Assembly (NCBI GenBank): GCA_903834145.1
Contig: CAILHY010000010.1
Coordinates: 62,001-126,000, forward strand
Origin: an uncultured Actinomycetes bacterium
GTDB lineage: Bacteria > Actinomycetota > Actinomycetes > Nanopelagicales > Nanopelagicaceae
DNA length: 64,000 nucleotides
Direction: 5' to 3'
Shown here: one piece after another, positions 1 to 10,977 of the stretch
How positions within the stretch are numbered: the stretch's first letter is position 1
Layout of the letters: the number at the start of each line of letters is the position of its first letter
The notes under the pieces: model-generated
Databases searched by the model: none
Seen by the model: the letters and a program-made list of their open reading frames with translations, nothing else
What the model was told of the DNA's origin: nothing
Position numbers and translations under genes: made by a program

Positions 1-56
1 AGTGGCGCCGCAATTTCCGAAAAGTACTTCCGAAAAAGTTGCGCAAGTATTTCTAG

Positions 57-1175
57 TTAGGTCGCATCAGAGCGTGGAAATACCACCTCTTCGAGAATCA
101 GAATGACGGCCGCGGCAAGAGGAACTGCAAGAAGTGCGCCAACCAATCCCAGCAATGAAGAACCTAGTAGCGCGGCGATGATAGTGACCGCACCTGGCAC
201 TGATAGAGACTTCTTCATAATCTTGGGAGTAATCACGTAGTTTTCAATTTGAACGTAGAGCACGTAAGCCAAAAAGGCGATGAGTCCTGTAGGGATGGAT
301 TGTGTCAAAGCGATAATCGTGACAATCGAACAACCAATGAAATGTCCTATTAGCGGGATAAGGCCGCAAACAAGAATGATCATCGCGAGGGCGATCGGTG
401 AAGGAAGTCCAAGGAGAGATCCAAGAATTAGAACAAAAATACTGGCGAGGAACGAAATTGTGATTTGGCTGCCAACGAACGCGCCGATTCGCGCGATGAT
501 CGCGTAAGCAAGGCGTGAGACACGATCGCGTCGCGTAGCAGGTACTAGTCGCAACCCAAGTTCGGTCATAGTGGGAAGTGAGATGAGGAAGTAGAGAGTG
601 AGGACCAAGACGGTGAGCGATGAGAAAGTTCCAGAGAGAACGGTTTTACCGACTCCGACTACGCCACCAAAGGCAGAAACAATTAACGTTCCATCTTTTG
701 TTATGGCACGGAGTTTGACTTGAAGCGTGTCAACGATTCCGTAATGAGTGTTAAGGGAGGCGATCGTGGAATTATGTTTGAGATCGTTGAGCAGCGAAGG
801 TGCGCGATTAATAAGTTCAGCCCCCTGTGTGACAACAGGTGGAATTACAAGCCACGCGAATAGTCCGACGAAAATAATTACAAGCATGAATATGGTGGTT
901 ACCGCTTTACCTCTATTGAGTCCTCTTGATCGCAGCGCTTCCACTGCTGGATTGAGTCCCATCGCAAGAAAGAGCGCAATAATGATGAGAACAAATGTTT
1001 GGCTGGCGGCTGCAAGAGATCGCATGACTACGAGAGCTAGTAAGCCACCTGCTGTTGCAAGGAAGCCAAAATAGAAGGGGTGAGAATGATTGATGGGATC
1101 CCCTGGTAATCCGTAATCGACCGGGACCTCCTCCTTCTTGACTGTGCTCTTCTTGAATCGCTCTGAGAGTGCCAT
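57..1175 (-). CDS. AI-2E family transporter (PerM/UPF0118-like membrane protein)
   Basis: A polytopic membrane protein of 372 residues. It has a hydrophilic N-terminus with several lysines, a first pair of membrane helices, a long soluble stretch of about 100 residues, then five or six closely spaced helices ending in a short tail. This is the layout of the AI-2E transporter (PerM/TqsA) family, whose substrates are mostly unknown. The reading frame stays open to 1259, but the ATG at 1175 is preferred because TACACT lies exactly 6 nt upstream, as expected for a leaderless message, and the extra 28 residues look unlike the family. It is divergent from the gene at 1262. The substrate cannot be told from sequence. 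Confidence 0.85.
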   Translation of the reverse strand: MALSERFKKSTVKKEEVPVDYGLPGDPINHSHPFYFGFLATAGGLLALVVMRSLAAASQTFVLIIIALFLAMGLNPAVEALRSRGLNRGKAVTTIFMLVIIFVGLFAWLVIPPVVTQGAELINRAPSLLNDLKHNSTIASLNTHYGIVDTLQVKLRAITKDGTLIVSAFGGVVGVGKTVLSGTFSSLTVLVLTLYFLISLPTMTELGLRLVPATRRDRVSRLAYAIIARIGAFVGSQITISFLASIFVLILGSLLGLPSPIALAMIILVCGLIPLIGHFIGCSIVTIIALTQSIPTGLIAFLAYVLYVQIENYVITPKIMKKSLSVPGAVTIIAALLGSSLLGLVGALLAVPLAAAVILILEEVVFPRSDAT

Positions 1176-1261
1176 GTATTGAGTGTAAACGGTGGCCTCA
1201 ATCACCTGAGAGACGCCTCTCTGTTTACATTCGGTTAACCTGAGTAAGAGAGAATGCACTC

Positions 1262-2485
1262 ATGTCATTAGCGATAACGGGACTGGGCGAGGAAATCGCT
1301 GCTGTTGCCAGTTTGCCCTGGGATCGCCCGCTGGAGGAATGGCCCGAGGATCCATCCTTGGCCGAAAAACGGGGAATTTCTCGGCACGTTGTTCGCCTCG
1401 TGCGAGCACAGGATTCTCCCGATAGCGAGATCTACGCCGTAAAGGAGACCGTTTCCGAGTTTGCCAATCGTGAATACCGATTGCTGCGTGAACTTTCGCA
1501 TTTAGGGGCTCCTAGTGTGGATCCCATTGCCGTTGTAGAAGGAAGAAAAGATTCCAATGGTGAGGAGTTGCCGTGTGCGTTGGCAACACGATTCTTACCC
1601 TTTTCATTGCCCTATCGAGTTCTGCTATCGGGGGATGTTACCGCTCATGATGTGATGACCATGGCAAACGCGTTGGCATTGCTCTTGGTGCGATTGCATC
1701 TTCTCGGTTTTTGGTGGGGTGACTGTTCTCTTTCTAACACTCTCTTTAGAAGAGATGCCGAAGGATTTGCCGCGTACTTAGTGGATGCCGAAACAGGTGA
1801 ATTCCAAAAAACACTCAGTGATGGCCAACGCGAACATGATCTGGATATTGTTCATTTCAACGTTGCGGCAGAGTTAGAAGACTTGGCAATATCCGGCGTA
1901 CTTTATCCAGGCATGGATCCCATTCGTGCAAGTGATGGAGTCATTCGTCGTTATAAAAGATTATGGAAAGCACTCAAGGAACCTCAGGTACTTGATGCAT
2001 CTGATCGTCATGCAGTAGAGCGCGCTATGCGTGAACTTCATGATTTAGGTTTTGCCGTGGAGGAAGTTTCAGTTTCACTCGATGGCGATAGCCAAGCTCT
2101 CTCCTTCCAACCCAAACTTGTTTCTGCTGGCTACCACCAGCAACGTCTGCGCGAATTAACCGGACTCGAAACAGAAGAGCTTCAAGCTAAGCGACTTTTG
2201 GCATCTTTCGATCGCTATCGCGGTCGTGAAGTGAAACCGCGTGGACCTATCGAGGCAAGTGCGCAGCGATGGCTCCGCGAAGTATTTGAGCCGGTCACCG
2301 GCCTTGTTCCACATCCATTGCAAGGGCGTATTGAACCTGCACAGTTCTTTCACGAAGCACTTGAGCATCGTTGGTATCTAAGCGAGAAAGCGGGATATGA
2401 CGTGGGGTTAGATTTCGCGGCAAAGTCCTATATTTCTGAGATTTTGCCATTCCGAAGAGATTCGGGAGTTGAAATCAGGGCATGA
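1262..2485 (+). CDS. DUF4032 protein with kinase-like N-terminal domain
   Basis: A 407-residue soluble protein with an atypical (RIO/LPS-kinase-like) kinase fold at the N-terminus. K61 sits in a VAIK-like AVKE, E71 in a following helix, WGDCSLSN (D154, N159) forms the catalytic loop and VDAE (D175) the metal-binding DFG equivalent. The C-terminal part, after about residue 190, matches the actinobacterial DUF4032 region. The kinase residues are intact, so catalytic activity is plausible but the target is unknown. The ATG is preceded by GAGAAT with a 6-nt gap, which suggests a leaderless transcript. The next gene starts in or just after its stop codon, so they are probably cotranscribed. Confidence 0.82.
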   Translation: MSLAITGLGEEIAAVASLPWDRPLEEWPEDPSLAEKRGISRHVVRLVRAQDSPDSEIYAVKETVSEFANREYRLLRELSHLGAPSVDPIAVVEGRKDSNGEELPCALATRFLPFSLPYRVLLSGDVTAHDVMTMANALALLLVRLHLLGFWWGDCSLSNTLFRRDAEGFAAYLVDAETGEFQKTLSDGQREHDLDIVHFNVAAELEDLAISGVLYPGMDPIRASDGVIRRYKRLWKALKEPQVLDASDRHAVERAMRELHDLGFAVEEVSVSLDGDSQALSFQPKLVSAGYHQQRLRELTGLETEELQAKRLLASFDRYRGREVKPRGPIEASAQRWLREVFEPVTGLVPHPLQGRIEPAQFFHEALEHRWYLSEKAGYDVGLDFAAKSYISEILPFRRDSGVEIRA

Positions 2486-2492
2486 TAGGACA

Positions 2493-3362
2493 GTGACTCT
2501 CCCTCCTAACTTTGGCCGAGCTATCGATCTCAGCGGGCTAGGTAAAGCCCCCGCTGCAGTCTCCACAAATGCGGCAGTTGCTCAAGTGACGGCCGGTAAT
2601 ATCGCTTCGGAATTTCTCACCCTTTCACGCACGAAACCAGTCGTTGTAGCGTGTTGGTCTCCGCGCAGCCAAGAATCTATGGCGGTCGTAGATGTTCTGG
2701 CTAAGTTGGCGGCGATGGACGAAGAGCGCTGGGTATTGGGTTCGCTTAACGTTGATATCGAACCTGAAGTTGCTCAAGCACTTCAAGTGCGCACGGTTCC
2801 TTATGCAATTGCCCTCGTGAACGAACAGATCGTGCCGCTCTTTGAACAAAGTTATCCCGAGGCACAAATTCGTATGGTCATCGACAAAGTTCTCTCACTG
2901 GCCTTTGAACAAGGTATCGGCGGAACAGGTGAACCGGCAGAAGCGCCGATGGAACCTGAAGAGGAGGAAGCTTTGAACGCGCTGGAGGCTGGCGAGTTCT
3001 TAGTTGCCGAGGCGGCATACAAGAAATTGTTGTCACGCAAACCGCAAGACACTTTCGCCAAACTTGGATTGGCCCAAACTCAACTCCTTATTCGAACGGC
3101 AGGTTTGGACGCTGATGTAATCACGGCAGCAGCCGATGCCGATCCACAGAATGTAGAACTTCAGATGAAGTGCGCTGATCTTGAGATTTCACGAGGCGAT
3201 GTGGAGTTAGCTTTCGCACGATTGCTTAAATGTGTGCGCGGATTTAAAGGGCCAGAACAAACACTCGCAAAGAATCATCTCATCGAAATCTTTTCACTTG
3301 TGGATCCATCCGATCCTCGTTTGGTAAAGGCGCGATCGGCGCTGGCAAGCGCTTTGTACTAA
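2493..3362 (+). CDS. YbbN/CnoX-like thioredoxin-TPR protein
   Basis: A 289-residue cytosolic protein. The N-terminal half has a thioredoxin fold (TKPVVVACWSPRSQES) in which the CXXC active site is missing: only the first cysteine remains. The second half, after an acidic linker (EPEEEEALNALEAGE), has tetratricopeptide-type helices. This is the arrangement of YbbN/CnoX, a holdase co-chaperone rather than an oxidoreductase. The GTG at 2493 follows an AGGA; a TTG at 2469 overlapping the upstream gene is an alternative start. The stop codon overlaps the start of the MFS gene by one base (TAATG), so the three genes form an operon. Confidence 0.8.
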   Translation: MTLPPNFGRAIDLSGLGKAPAAVSTNAAVAQVTAGNIASEFLTLSRTKPVVVACWSPRSQESMAVVDVLAKLAAMDEERWVLGSLNVDIEPEVAQALQVRTVPYAIALVNEQIVPLFEQSYPEAQIRMVIDKVLSLAFEQGIGGTGEPAEAPMEPEEEEALNALEAGEFLVAEAAYKKLLSRKPQDTFAKLGLAQTQLLIRTAGLDADVITAAADADPQNVELQMKCADLEISRGDVELAFARLLKCVRGFKGPEQTLAKNHLIEIFSLVDPSDPRLVKARSALASALY

Positions 3363-4540
3363 TGAACACACGTTCCAGACGAGCATTGGGAGCGGTCTTC
3401 TTCTTTTACGCAGTTGCACTTATTTCCTGGATCCCTCGTTATCCCGAAGTCAAACACAATCTCCACATCAGCAATGGAGAGTTCGGAACATTATTAAGTC
3501 TTGGGGCTCTAGGTTCTCTTGTTAGTTTGCTCATGGTGGGCCACCTTGTCCATCGTTACGGCAGCAGAAAGGCGATCACCGCCAGCGCGACAATTCTCTT
3601 TCTATCAATTGGCTACGTTGTCCACGTCACTAACTCGTTTCTCTTCTTTATCTGCATTGTTTTAATTGGCGCCGGTTCCTCCGGAGTTCATATTGCTGTT
3701 AATAGCCAGGGTTTCTACGAACAAGAACGAACCGGTGAAAATCTCATTCCTCGCTTGCATGGGTTTTGGTCGGCTGGTGCTCTCAGCACGGCAATTCTTT
3801 CGGGATTTCTTACTGGGAGAGTTTCTTTGGTAGCGCACGTGGATACTTTGTGCGTAATTGCCTACCTTTTGGTTCTTTACTTCCTGAAAGTAATAGGTCC
3901 CGACGCATTGCCTGGCGTCATCGATGAGGAGACGAGTTCCCCACTTAAAAGTTTCTTTTCTTCCTTTTCCATTGATTGGAATCTCACTTGGGCAATCACT
4001 TTTGCCACGATGGTTGAATTTTCCATTGGCGACTGGGGCGCGATTTTTAGTAAAGAGGAGCTCCATATGAGCGCGGGAGTGGCAACCATTCCTTACATCA
4101 TTTGTGCCTTGGCAATGATTGGCGGCCGCCTCAATGTTCATCGCATCACCAAATACATCGGGATAGGTGATCTCGTCAAGCGATGCGTAATATTTGGCGG
4201 AATCGGCTTCATGGTTCTCATGAGCTTTGGAAAGTTTGTATCAAAAACTCAACCACAGGTGGGATTTCTCATCTTTCTCGTCGGGGTATTCATCGGGGCA
4301 CTCGGGGGTTCATTCCTTGCACCAACTATTTTGGATGCAGCCAATAAGCGATCGAAATTTCCGGGAAGTGTTGTCATAGCGCAAATCGGCGCGGTCAATA
4401 CCATTCTAGTTTTGATGAGTAAAACGGTTATTGCCTGGACGGCTCAACTCACAAGTATTTCTGTAGCATTAATAATTCCATCTTTCGGATTGATGGCGGT
4501 CGCATTCTCTGCGCGAGCAATTAAAGAGGCAAACGCTTAA
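3362..4540 (+). CDS. Major facilitator superfamily transporter
   Basis: A 392-residue integral membrane protein with about 12 predicted helices. The MFS loop-2/3 motif reads GHLVHRYGSRKA around residues 60-72. The overall look resembles the FucP/YbjJ-type group of MFS carriers, which move sugars or other small molecules by proton coupling or efflux. The substrate is not evident. It is translationally coupled to the upstream YbbN-like gene through a TAATG overlap. It meets the reverse-strand glgB tail to tail with a 4-nt overlap, leaving no room for a separate terminator. Confidence 0.85.
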   Translation: MNTRSRRALGAVFFFYAVALISWIPRYPEVKHNLHISNGEFGTLLSLGALGSLVSLLMVGHLVHRYGSRKAITASATILFLSIGYVVHVTNSFLFFICIVLIGAGSSGVHIAVNSQGFYEQERTGENLIPRLHGFWSAGALSTAILSGFLTGRVSLVAHVDTLCVIAYLLVLYFLKVIGPDALPGVIDEETSSPLKSFFSSFSIDWNLTWAITFATMVEFSIGDWGAIFSKEELHMSAGVATIPYIICALAMIGGRLNVHRITKYIGIGDLVKRCVIFGGIGFMVLMSFGKFVSKTQPQVGFLIFLVGVFIGALGGSFLAPTILDAANKRSKFPGSVVIAQIGAVNTILVLMSKTVIAWTAQLTSISVALIIPSFGLMAVAFSARAIKEANA

Positions 4541-6408
4541 ATTTGTTGCAGCCAGATCGTTGCTAGCGGTGGAACCCGTAAAGATACGCGATTTGCATGT
4601 GTTGCTTCGGAAACTATTTCACCGTTATTAATGCCTGTTCCACCCAACGCCATCTCATCAGTGTTGATGACCTCGCGCCAAACACCTGAAAGCGGCATTG
4701 GCAGTGTGTAATGTTCATGAGGAGTCGGCGAAAAATTCGTGATGCATACCAAAGGCCTACGCGACTCATCCCATCGAGCGAAGGCCAAAATATTACTTGC
4801 GGCATCGGCCCCAACTAGCCAAGTGAATCCTTCAGGAGATGTGTCCTTCTCCCACAACGCTTGGATGTCTCTGTATTGGGTGTTGAGCTTCGCGATTGTT
4901 TGAGAAATCCCTTTATGTTCACCGTATTGAGTGAGATCCCATTGGAGCCCTTGGCCATCACTCCACTCTTCATTTTGTCCGAATTCGCAGCCCATGAAGA
5001 GCAATTTCTTACCTGGATGCGCCCACATGAATCCATAGAGGGCTCGTAGCGTTGCCAACTTCTGCCAGCGATCTCCAGGAAACTTATTTACAAGGGCACC
5101 TTTGCCATGGACTACTTCATCATGGGAGATGGGCAGTACGTAATTTTCACTCCACGCATAAAGAATCGAGAAAGTAATTTCGTTATGGTGATGGACGCGA
5201 TGAATCGGCTCGCGCTGTAAATACGAGAGAGTGTCATGCATCCATCCCATATTCCATTTGAAGCCAAACCCGAGTCCATCTGAATCTGTTCCGCGCGTGA
5301 CTCCCGACCACGCCGTAGATTCCTCGGCGATCATCATGATTCCGGGATGCGTACGGTAAGCAGTAGCCGTTGCTTCCTTCAGAAGTTGCACTGCTTCAAG
5401 ATTTTCTCGGCCTCCATTTTTGTTGGGAAGCCATTCGCCCTCTTTGCGCGAATAATCCAAATAAAGCATCGATGCCACGGCATCTACTCTCAAACCATCA
5501 ATATGAAATTCTGTAAGCCAGTACAAAGCGCTGGCAACAAGAAAATTGCGGACCTCGTTGCGGCCAAAATTAAAGATCAGAGTTCCCCAGTCAGGATGTT
5601 CACCTAGGCGTGGGTCGGCATGTTCAAATAGTGCGGTTCCATCAAATTTCGCTAACGCCCATTCGTCTTTCGGAAAATGTGCTGGAACCCAATCAAGGAT
5701 CACTCCGATGTGTGCTTTATGCAATTGATCTACAAGAAATCTAAATTCGTCGGGAGTACCAAAACGTGATGTTGGAGCAAAGAAAGAGGTGACTTGGTAG
5801 CCCCATGAAGGTCCATATGGGTGCTCCATGACAGGGAGGAATTCAACGTGGGTAAACCCATGATCTTTGATGTATGCAATAAGTTCTGTCGCTAATTCGA
5901 TATAACTTAAACCAATACGCCAAGATCCAAGATGAACTTCATATGTCGAAACCGCACTTTTCCAGGATTGAAAATTTGTACGTTGCTCCATCCAAACTTG
6001 ATCACTCCAAGCAAAGAAACTTTCGTTAACAACGGATGCCGTAAGAGGAGGGATTTCAGTTTCGCGGGCTAGTGGATCTGCGTGGTCAACCCAGCGCCCA
6101 TCATTTTGATGAATGGCAAATTTATAACGTTCACCCCCGGCAACATCAGGAATGAATATCTCCCAGATGCCACTACTTCCGATTCGAACCATCTTGTGCG
6201 TTGCACGATCCCAGTAATTGAAGTCACAGACCAGACTGACTGCTTGGGCGTTTGGTGCCCACACGGAAAATGCTGTTCCGATGGCTTGTTCAGCTTCATC
6301 ACGTACGACATGAGCGCCTAGGGCTTGCCAAAGTTTCTCGTGTCGCCCTTCGCCAATCAGAAAAAGATCGAGTTCACCCAATGTGGAATGTGGATTAAGA
6401 AAACTCAT
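4537..6408 (-). CDS. glgB: 1,4-alpha-glucan branching enzyme
   Basis: GlgB transfers alpha-1,4 segments to form alpha-1,6 branches in cytosolic glycogen-like glucan. At 623 residues it has one N-terminal CBM48 domain (about 40-130) and a GH13 barrel. The catalytic triad is visible as D309 in DGLRVDA, E362 in AEES and D430 in SHDE, and the C-terminal beta domain is complete. It is about 100 residues shorter than the E. coli enzyme because the extra N1 domain is absent, which is common. Its ATG shares one base with the stop codon of glgE (TAATG), so expression is coupled to glgE and aceE upstream. Confidence 0.97.
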   Translation of the reverse strand: MSFLNPHSTLGELDLFLIGEGRHEKLWQALGAHVVRDEAEQAIGTAFSVWAPNAQAVSLVCDFNYWDRATHKMVRIGSSGIWEIFIPDVAGGERYKFAIHQNDGRWVDHADPLARETEIPPLTASVVNESFFAWSDQVWMEQRTNFQSWKSAVSTYEVHLGSWRIGLSYIELATELIAYIKDHGFTHVEFLPVMEHPYGPSWGYQVTSFFAPTSRFGTPDEFRFLVDQLHKAHIGVILDWVPAHFPKDEWALAKFDGTALFEHADPRLGEHPDWGTLIFNFGRNEVRNFLVASALYWLTEFHIDGLRVDAVASMLYLDYSRKEGEWLPNKNGGRENLEAVQLLKEATATAYRTHPGIMMIAEESTAWSGVTRGTDSDGLGFGFKWNMGWMHDTLSYLQREPIHRVHHHNEITFSILYAWSENYVLPISHDEVVHGKGALVNKFPGDRWQKLATLRALYGFMWAHPGKKLLFMGCEFGQNEEWSDGQGLQWDLTQYGEHKGISQTIAKLNTQYRDIQALWEKDTSPEGFTWLVGADAASNILAFARWDESRRPLVCITNFSPTPHEHYTLPMPLSGVWREVINTDEMALGGTGINNGEIVSEATHANRVSLRVPPLATIWLQQI

Positions 6409-8132
6409 TACGCCAATTTCACATGAGCTATGTGGGCAACTTTTCCCGAAGGACGTGAAGGATCTAGGCGGATGAATGTATGTGAAGACCAGGAAAACGT
6501 TGATCCATCAAGTAAATCTGTAGCAGTGAAAGAATCTTCAGAGATGCCGAGTGCTCCCATATCCCAGTGCACGGTGGTTTCTTGAGCGTATGTGGGATCA
6601 AGGTTGACGACAACAAGAATGAGATCCGAGTCTGTCTTCTTTGAATAGGCAACGATGGCATCAGAGCCGGTGCTATGAAAAACGAGATTGCGCAAGCGTT
6701 GAAGTGCTACGTGATCGCGACGGATGCCATTGAGTTGAGTGATGAAAGGGGCAAGAGTTATTCCTTTCTTAGCGGCGCCATCCCAATCGCGGATTCGAAT
6801 CTGGTACTTCTCGGAGTCTGCATATTCTTCGCCGCCTTCGTGCAAGGCGCGGTGTTCGTACAGTTCGTAACCGGCATACATTCCCCACGAGGGAGAGAGA
6901 GTGGAAGCAAGCACCGCTCGCAAGGCGAACATCGCAGGATTTCCACTTTGAAGATGCATCGGCAAAATATCGGGAGTATTGACCCAGAAATTTGGGCGAA
7001 AGAATGCGCTGGTTTCTCGAGAAACCTCATTGCCATAGGAAACTAATTCTTGTTTGCTAGTGCGCCACGTGAAGTATGTATAAGACTGATGAAAGCCTGC
7101 CTTACCAAGAGCGTGCATCATCGCAGGTTTTGTGAAAGCTTCAGCGAGAAAGATAATTTCGGGAGATTCTTTGTAGATAATCGCCAAGATGTCTTGCCAA
7201 AAATGAACCGGTTTCGTGTGCGGATTATCAACACGGAAAAGCGTTACCCCTTTGCTTATCCAAAGTCGGATGATTCGCAAGATTTCATTGAGAAGCCCTT
7301 GGTAGTCATTATCAAAATTAAGTGGATAGATATCTTGATATTTTTTAGGCGGGTTTTCTGCGTAGGCAATAGATCCATCTGCACGTTTGGAGAACCACTC
7401 AACATGCGTCTTTACCCAAGGGTGATTGGGGGAGGTTTGCAACGCCAGGTCCATGGCAATTTCCAAGCCATTCTTTTTCGCTACCTTCACGAAAGATTCG
7501 AAATCATCCATGGTTCCAAGATCTGGATTAATCGCATCGTGCCCACCCGCGTTGCCGCCAATTGCCCATGGAACACCAGGGTCAGAAGCGCCGGCAGTCA
7601 GCGAATTATTGGGTCCCTTACGATGATCAATTCCGATGGGATGCACAGGGGGAAGGTAGAGAACATCAAAGCCCATCGCCGCAACAGCGGGTAACCGTTT
7701 TGCCGCAGTGGCAAATGTTCCGGCTGATTTTTCAGTGGCTCCCTCACTGCGTGGGAAGAATTCATACCAAGAGCCAACTAGTGCCCTGTCGCGATCGGCT
7801 CGAATGGGGAATCGATCCGATTCGGTGAGAAGTTTGCGCGCAGGAGTGAGATCAAAAGCTTCGATTGAGAAAGAGAAATCTCCGGATATTGGGGGAGTGA
7901 GAACTGTTTCAAAGCGATCAGTACCGGGCCAAACTTCCTTCATGGCGTTGCGTTGAATTTCTTTGCCAGCGAAATCCCGCAACACCGCATCAGCGCCAAA
8001 AGGATCATGGCCTTCGCGAATTACTGTGGCTGAGATTGTTATTGCTTCATGAGGTATTGCCTTTACAGCAACAAATTCTCCCCCAAAATAAATACTGGGG
8101 GAGATATCTGTGATTGGGATTCGACCGATCAA
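6408..8132 (-). CDS. glgE: Alpha-1,4-glucan:maltose-1-phosphate maltosyltransferase
   Basis: GlgE elongates alpha-glucan from maltose 1-phosphate, a pathway typical of actinobacteria. The protein has an N-terminal Ig-like domain and then a GH13_3 barrel. The nucleophile is D302 (FRVDNPHTK), the general acid E331 (LAEAF) and the third acid D388 (NTPD). At 574 residues it is shorter than the roughly 660-700 residues usual for the family, with a reduced N-terminal segment. The start is a TTG at 8132 preceded by GAGGG, and it overlaps the aceE stop as TTGA. With glgB it makes a glucan-synthesis pair. No treS or pep2 is present in this window. Confidence 0.95.
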   Translation of the reverse strand: MIGRIPITDISPSIYFGGEFVAVKAIPHEAITISATVIREGHDPFGADAVLRDFAGKEIQRNAMKEVWPGTDRFETVLTPPISGDFSFSIEAFDLTPARKLLTESDRFPIRADRDRALVGSWYEFFPRSEGATEKSAGTFATAAKRLPAVAAMGFDVLYLPPVHPIGIDHRKGPNNSLTAGASDPGVPWAIGGNAGGHDAINPDLGTMDDFESFVKVAKKNGLEIAMDLALQTSPNHPWVKTHVEWFSKRADGSIAYAENPPKKYQDIYPLNFDNDYQGLLNEILRIIRLWISKGVTLFRVDNPHTKPVHFWQDILAIIYKESPEIIFLAEAFTKPAMMHALGKAGFHQSYTYFTWRTSKQELVSYGNEVSRETSAFFRPNFWVNTPDILPMHLQSGNPAMFALRAVLASTLSPSWGMYAGYELYEHRALHEGGEEYADSEKYQIRIRDWDGAAKKGITLAPFITQLNGIRRDHVALQRLRNLVFHSTGSDAIVAYSKKTDSDLILVVVNLDPTYAQETTVHWDMGALGISEDSFTATDLLDGSTFSWSSHTFIRLDPSRPSGKVAHIAHVKLA

Positions 8133-10849
8133 CCCGAGCCCTCAGTGTTGCCTGGATCAGCAGCAGAGATATCGAATATCCGATAGCGATCAATGGCCTT
8201 TTGTACAACGCTTTCCTTGACTTCGCCGCTCTTGGCAAGTTGGGTCAGCACTGCAATGGTGATGGATTCGGCATCGACTTTGAAGTGTCGACGAAGCGCA
8301 CCACGTGTATCCGACAGACCAAACCCATCGGTACCCAAAGATAAGAATGGTTGCTCGACCCATGGTGCGACTTGATCTTGCACCGCGCGCATGAAGTCAC
8401 TCACTGCAACGACAGGTCCCTTCGCACCAGCAAGTTTCTGCGTGATGTAGGCCCGATATTGATCATCAGGATGCAAGAGGTTATGACGATTCACGCGCAG
8501 ACCATCACGACGTAATTCGTTCCATGAAGTTACTGACCAGACTGATGCAGATACGCCCCAGTCTTCCTCCAACAATCGCTGTGCCTTGAGAGCCCAGTTA
8601 ACGCCAACACCTGATGCCAAGATCTGTGCAGGTTTCTTGGCACGACCTCTTGCTGGTGAATAGCAATAAATTCCGCGCAACAAGCCTTCAACATCTAAGT
8701 TCTCTGGCTCGGCAGGTTGCGCATATGGCTCGTTATATACAGTGAGGTAGTAATAAATATTCTTGCTGTTTTCACCGTACATGCGATGGAGTCCATCTTT
8801 AACAATGTGACCGAGTTCGAATCCGAAGGCAGGGTCATAGGCAACAACAGCGGGGTTGGTGGAAGCCAACAAGAGTGAATGCCCATCTTCGTGTTGGAGG
8901 CCTTCACCATTGAGTGTTGTGCGTCCGGCGGTTGCACCTAAAACAAAACCGCGAGTTAGCTGATCACTCGCAGCCCAGAATGCGTCACCGGTACGTTGGA
9001 ATCCAAACATGGAATAGAAGATGTAGACAGGAATCATTGGTTCATCATGAGTGGAATAGGAAGTTCCAACGGCGGTGAAAGATGCAACAGATCCTGCCTC
9101 ATTGATACCTTCATGCAAGATCACACCAGAAGTGGATTCCTTATAGGAAAGCATGAGTTCGCGATCCACAGAGGTATATGTCTGACCTTTGGATGAATAA
9201 ATCTTCAGGCTAGGAAAGAGTGAATCCATACCAAAAGTGCGAGCTTCATCAGGAATGATGGGCACAAAGCGAGCGCCGATGCCGGGATCCTTTATGAGAT
9301 CTTTGAGCATACGAACGAATGCCATTGTTGTTGCAATTTCTTGTTTACCAGAGCCACGCTTGACGGACTCGTAGACCGATTCATCTGGAGCAGGTAGAGG
9401 TTTAGAAATTGCACGACGGCGAGGAATAGATCCTCCAAGTTCGCGGCGACGCTCCATAAGGTATTTCACTTCTTCAGAGTCATCAGCTGGACGGAAATAC
9501 GGAGGCAATTTCGCATCGAGTTTGTCATCTGTGATGGGAATATCAAGGCGATCGCGGAAAGTCGTGAGATCGGCAAGGGTCATCTTCTTCATCTGGTGTG
9601 TCGAGTTGCGACCCTCAAATGTTGATCCGAGCGTCCAACCTTTAATGGTTTTTGCAAGGATCACAGTTGGACGACCCGTGTGTTGTGTTGCAGCGCTGTA
9701 GGCGGCAAATAGCTTGTGATAATCATGACCGCCGCGCTTGAGACCCCAAATCTGATCATCGCTCCAACTAGAAACCATGGCAGCGGTACGAGGATCACGG
9801 CCAAAGAAATTATCTCGCACGTACGCGCCATTTTCTGCTTTAAATGTTTGGTAATCACCATCTGGTGTTTGGTTCATCAAGTTCACAAGTGCGCCTTCGC
9901 GATCTTGGGCAAGCAGAGGATCCCATTCGCGACCCCATACAACCTTGAGTACATTCCATCCTGCGCCACCAAAAATCGATTCGAGTTCTTGAATAATCTT
10001 TCCGTTACCGCGAACAGGACCATCAAGACGTTGTAAGTTGCAGTTAATGACGAAGGTGAGGTTATCTAAACCTTCACGTGCGGCAAGACTAATTGCGCCA
10101 ACACTTTCTGGCTCATCCATTTCACCATCACCCAAAAATGCCCACACGCGTTGATCGCTCGTATCTTTAATGTTGCGGTTGTGCAGATAACGATTGAAGC
10201 GGGCTTGATAAATGGCATTCAGTGGTCCAAGGCCCATAGATACAGTTGGGAATTGCCAAAACTCGGGCATCAAACGTGGGTGAGGATAAGAAGAGAGTCC
10301 GCCACCCTCATGAGAGATTTCCTGACGGAAACCATCAAGCTGGTGTTCGCTTAAACGACCTTCCATAAATGCACGCGCATACATTCCGGGACTTGCATGA
10401 CCTTGGAAATAAATCTGATCTCCGCCACCTGGGTGATCTTGGCCGCGGAAGAAGTGGTTAAAACCAACTTCATATAAGGAAGCCGAAGACGCATAGGAAG
10501 ATATGTGTCCGCCAACTCCTACGCCAGGACGTTGTGCACGGTGGACCAACATTGCGGCATTCCAGCGCATGTATCGGCGAATACGACGCTCTATTACTTC
10601 ATCGCCAGGAAATTCAGGCTCGCGCTCTGGAGGAATCGAGTTGATGTAATCAGTGGTGCGAAGGTAAGGAAGATCGACGTTGCGCTCGCGTGCTCTCTTG
10701 AGCAAACTCAACATTAAGTACCGAGCTCGGACCGGTCCGGCGTTCTTAAGAACGGCATCGAAAGATTCGTGCCACTCTGAACTCTCTTGCGGATCCGTGT
10801 CCACGAGCTGGTCAATGATCTGATCGGGCGTCTTAAACGTTTCGCTCAT
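8129..10849 (-). CDS. aceE: Pyruvate dehydrogenase E1 component, homodimeric type
   Basis: The thiamine-diphosphate-dependent E1 subunit decarboxylates pyruvate and acetylates the lipoyl group of E2. It has 906 residues, the usual size for the homodimeric AceE. The ThDP-binding motif runs from GDGEMDE at residues 240-246 to NCN at 269-271, followed by [10 protein letters not shown]. The start is placed at the ATG at 10849 (MSETFK); the frame extends 23 codons further, but that extension lacks family similarity. GAGAAT ends 6 nt before this ATG. The gene overlaps glgE by the TTGA junction, so central carbon metabolism and glucan synthesis share one transcript. Confidence 0.97.
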   Translation of the reverse strand: MSETFKTPDQIIDQLVDTDPQESSEWHESFDAVLKNAGPVRARYLMLSLLKRARERNVDLPYLRTTDYINSIPPEREPEFPGDEVIERRIRRYMRWNAAMLVHRAQRPGVGVGGHISSYASSASLYEVGFNHFFRGQDHPGGGDQIYFQGHASPGMYARAFMEGRLSEHQLDGFRQEISHEGGGLSSYPHPRLMPEFWQFPTVSMGLGPLNAIYQARFNRYLHNRNIKDTSDQRVWAFLGDGEMDEPESVGAISLAAREGLDNLTFVINCNLQRLDGPVRGNGKIIQELESIFGGAGWNVLKVVWGREWDPLLAQDREGALVNLMNQTPDGDYQTFKAENGAYVRDNFFGRDPRTAAMVSSWSDDQIWGLKRGGHDYHKLFAAYSAATQHTGRPTVILAKTIKGWTLGSTFEGRNSTHQMKKMTLADLTTFRDRLDIPITDDKLDAKLPPYFRPADDSEEVKYLMERRRELGGSIPRRRAISKPLPAPDESVYESVKRGSGKQEIATTMAFVRMLKDLIKDPGIGARFVPIIPDEARTFGMDSLFPSLKIYSSKGQTYTSVDRELMLSYKESTSGVILHEGINEAGSVASFTAVGTSYSTHDEPMIPVYIFYSMFGFQRTGDAFWAASDQLTRGFVLGATAGRTTLNGEGLQHEDGHSLLLASTNPAVVAYDPAFGFELGHIVKDGLHRMYGENSKNIYYYLTVYNEPYAQPAEPENLDVEGLLRGIYCYSPARGRAKKPAQILASGVGVNWALKAQRLLEEDWGVSASVWSVTSWNELRRDGLRVNRHNLLHPDDQYRAYITQKLAGAKGPVVAVSDFMRAVQDQVAPWVEQPFLSLGTDGFGLSDTRGALRRHFKVDAESITIAVLTQLAKSGEVKESVVQKAIDRYRIFDISAADPGNTEGSG

Positions 10850-10977
10850 TGGCCTATTCTCGCTGGTAAAACCCGATACGTCACATCCAGAAGGCGTCCT
10901 CACGCGCAAACCCCCCAAAATTACTGCGGAAAAGGCTTGCGTTCGCGCCTAGATTTCGATGGACTAGTACATCAGCG

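Noticed and set aside
1-56. A coding or regulatory element at the left edge
   Set aside because: Only two near-copies of TTCCGAAAA were seen. The stretch is too short to interpret.
3662-4141. A 159-codon open frame on the reverse strand
   Set aside because: It lies wholly inside the well-supported MFS gene, has no family features, and its composition follows the codon pattern of the opposite strand.
7050-7694. A 214-codon forward frame within glgE
   Set aside because: It is the antisense shadow of glgE, whose catalytic residues are all conserved.
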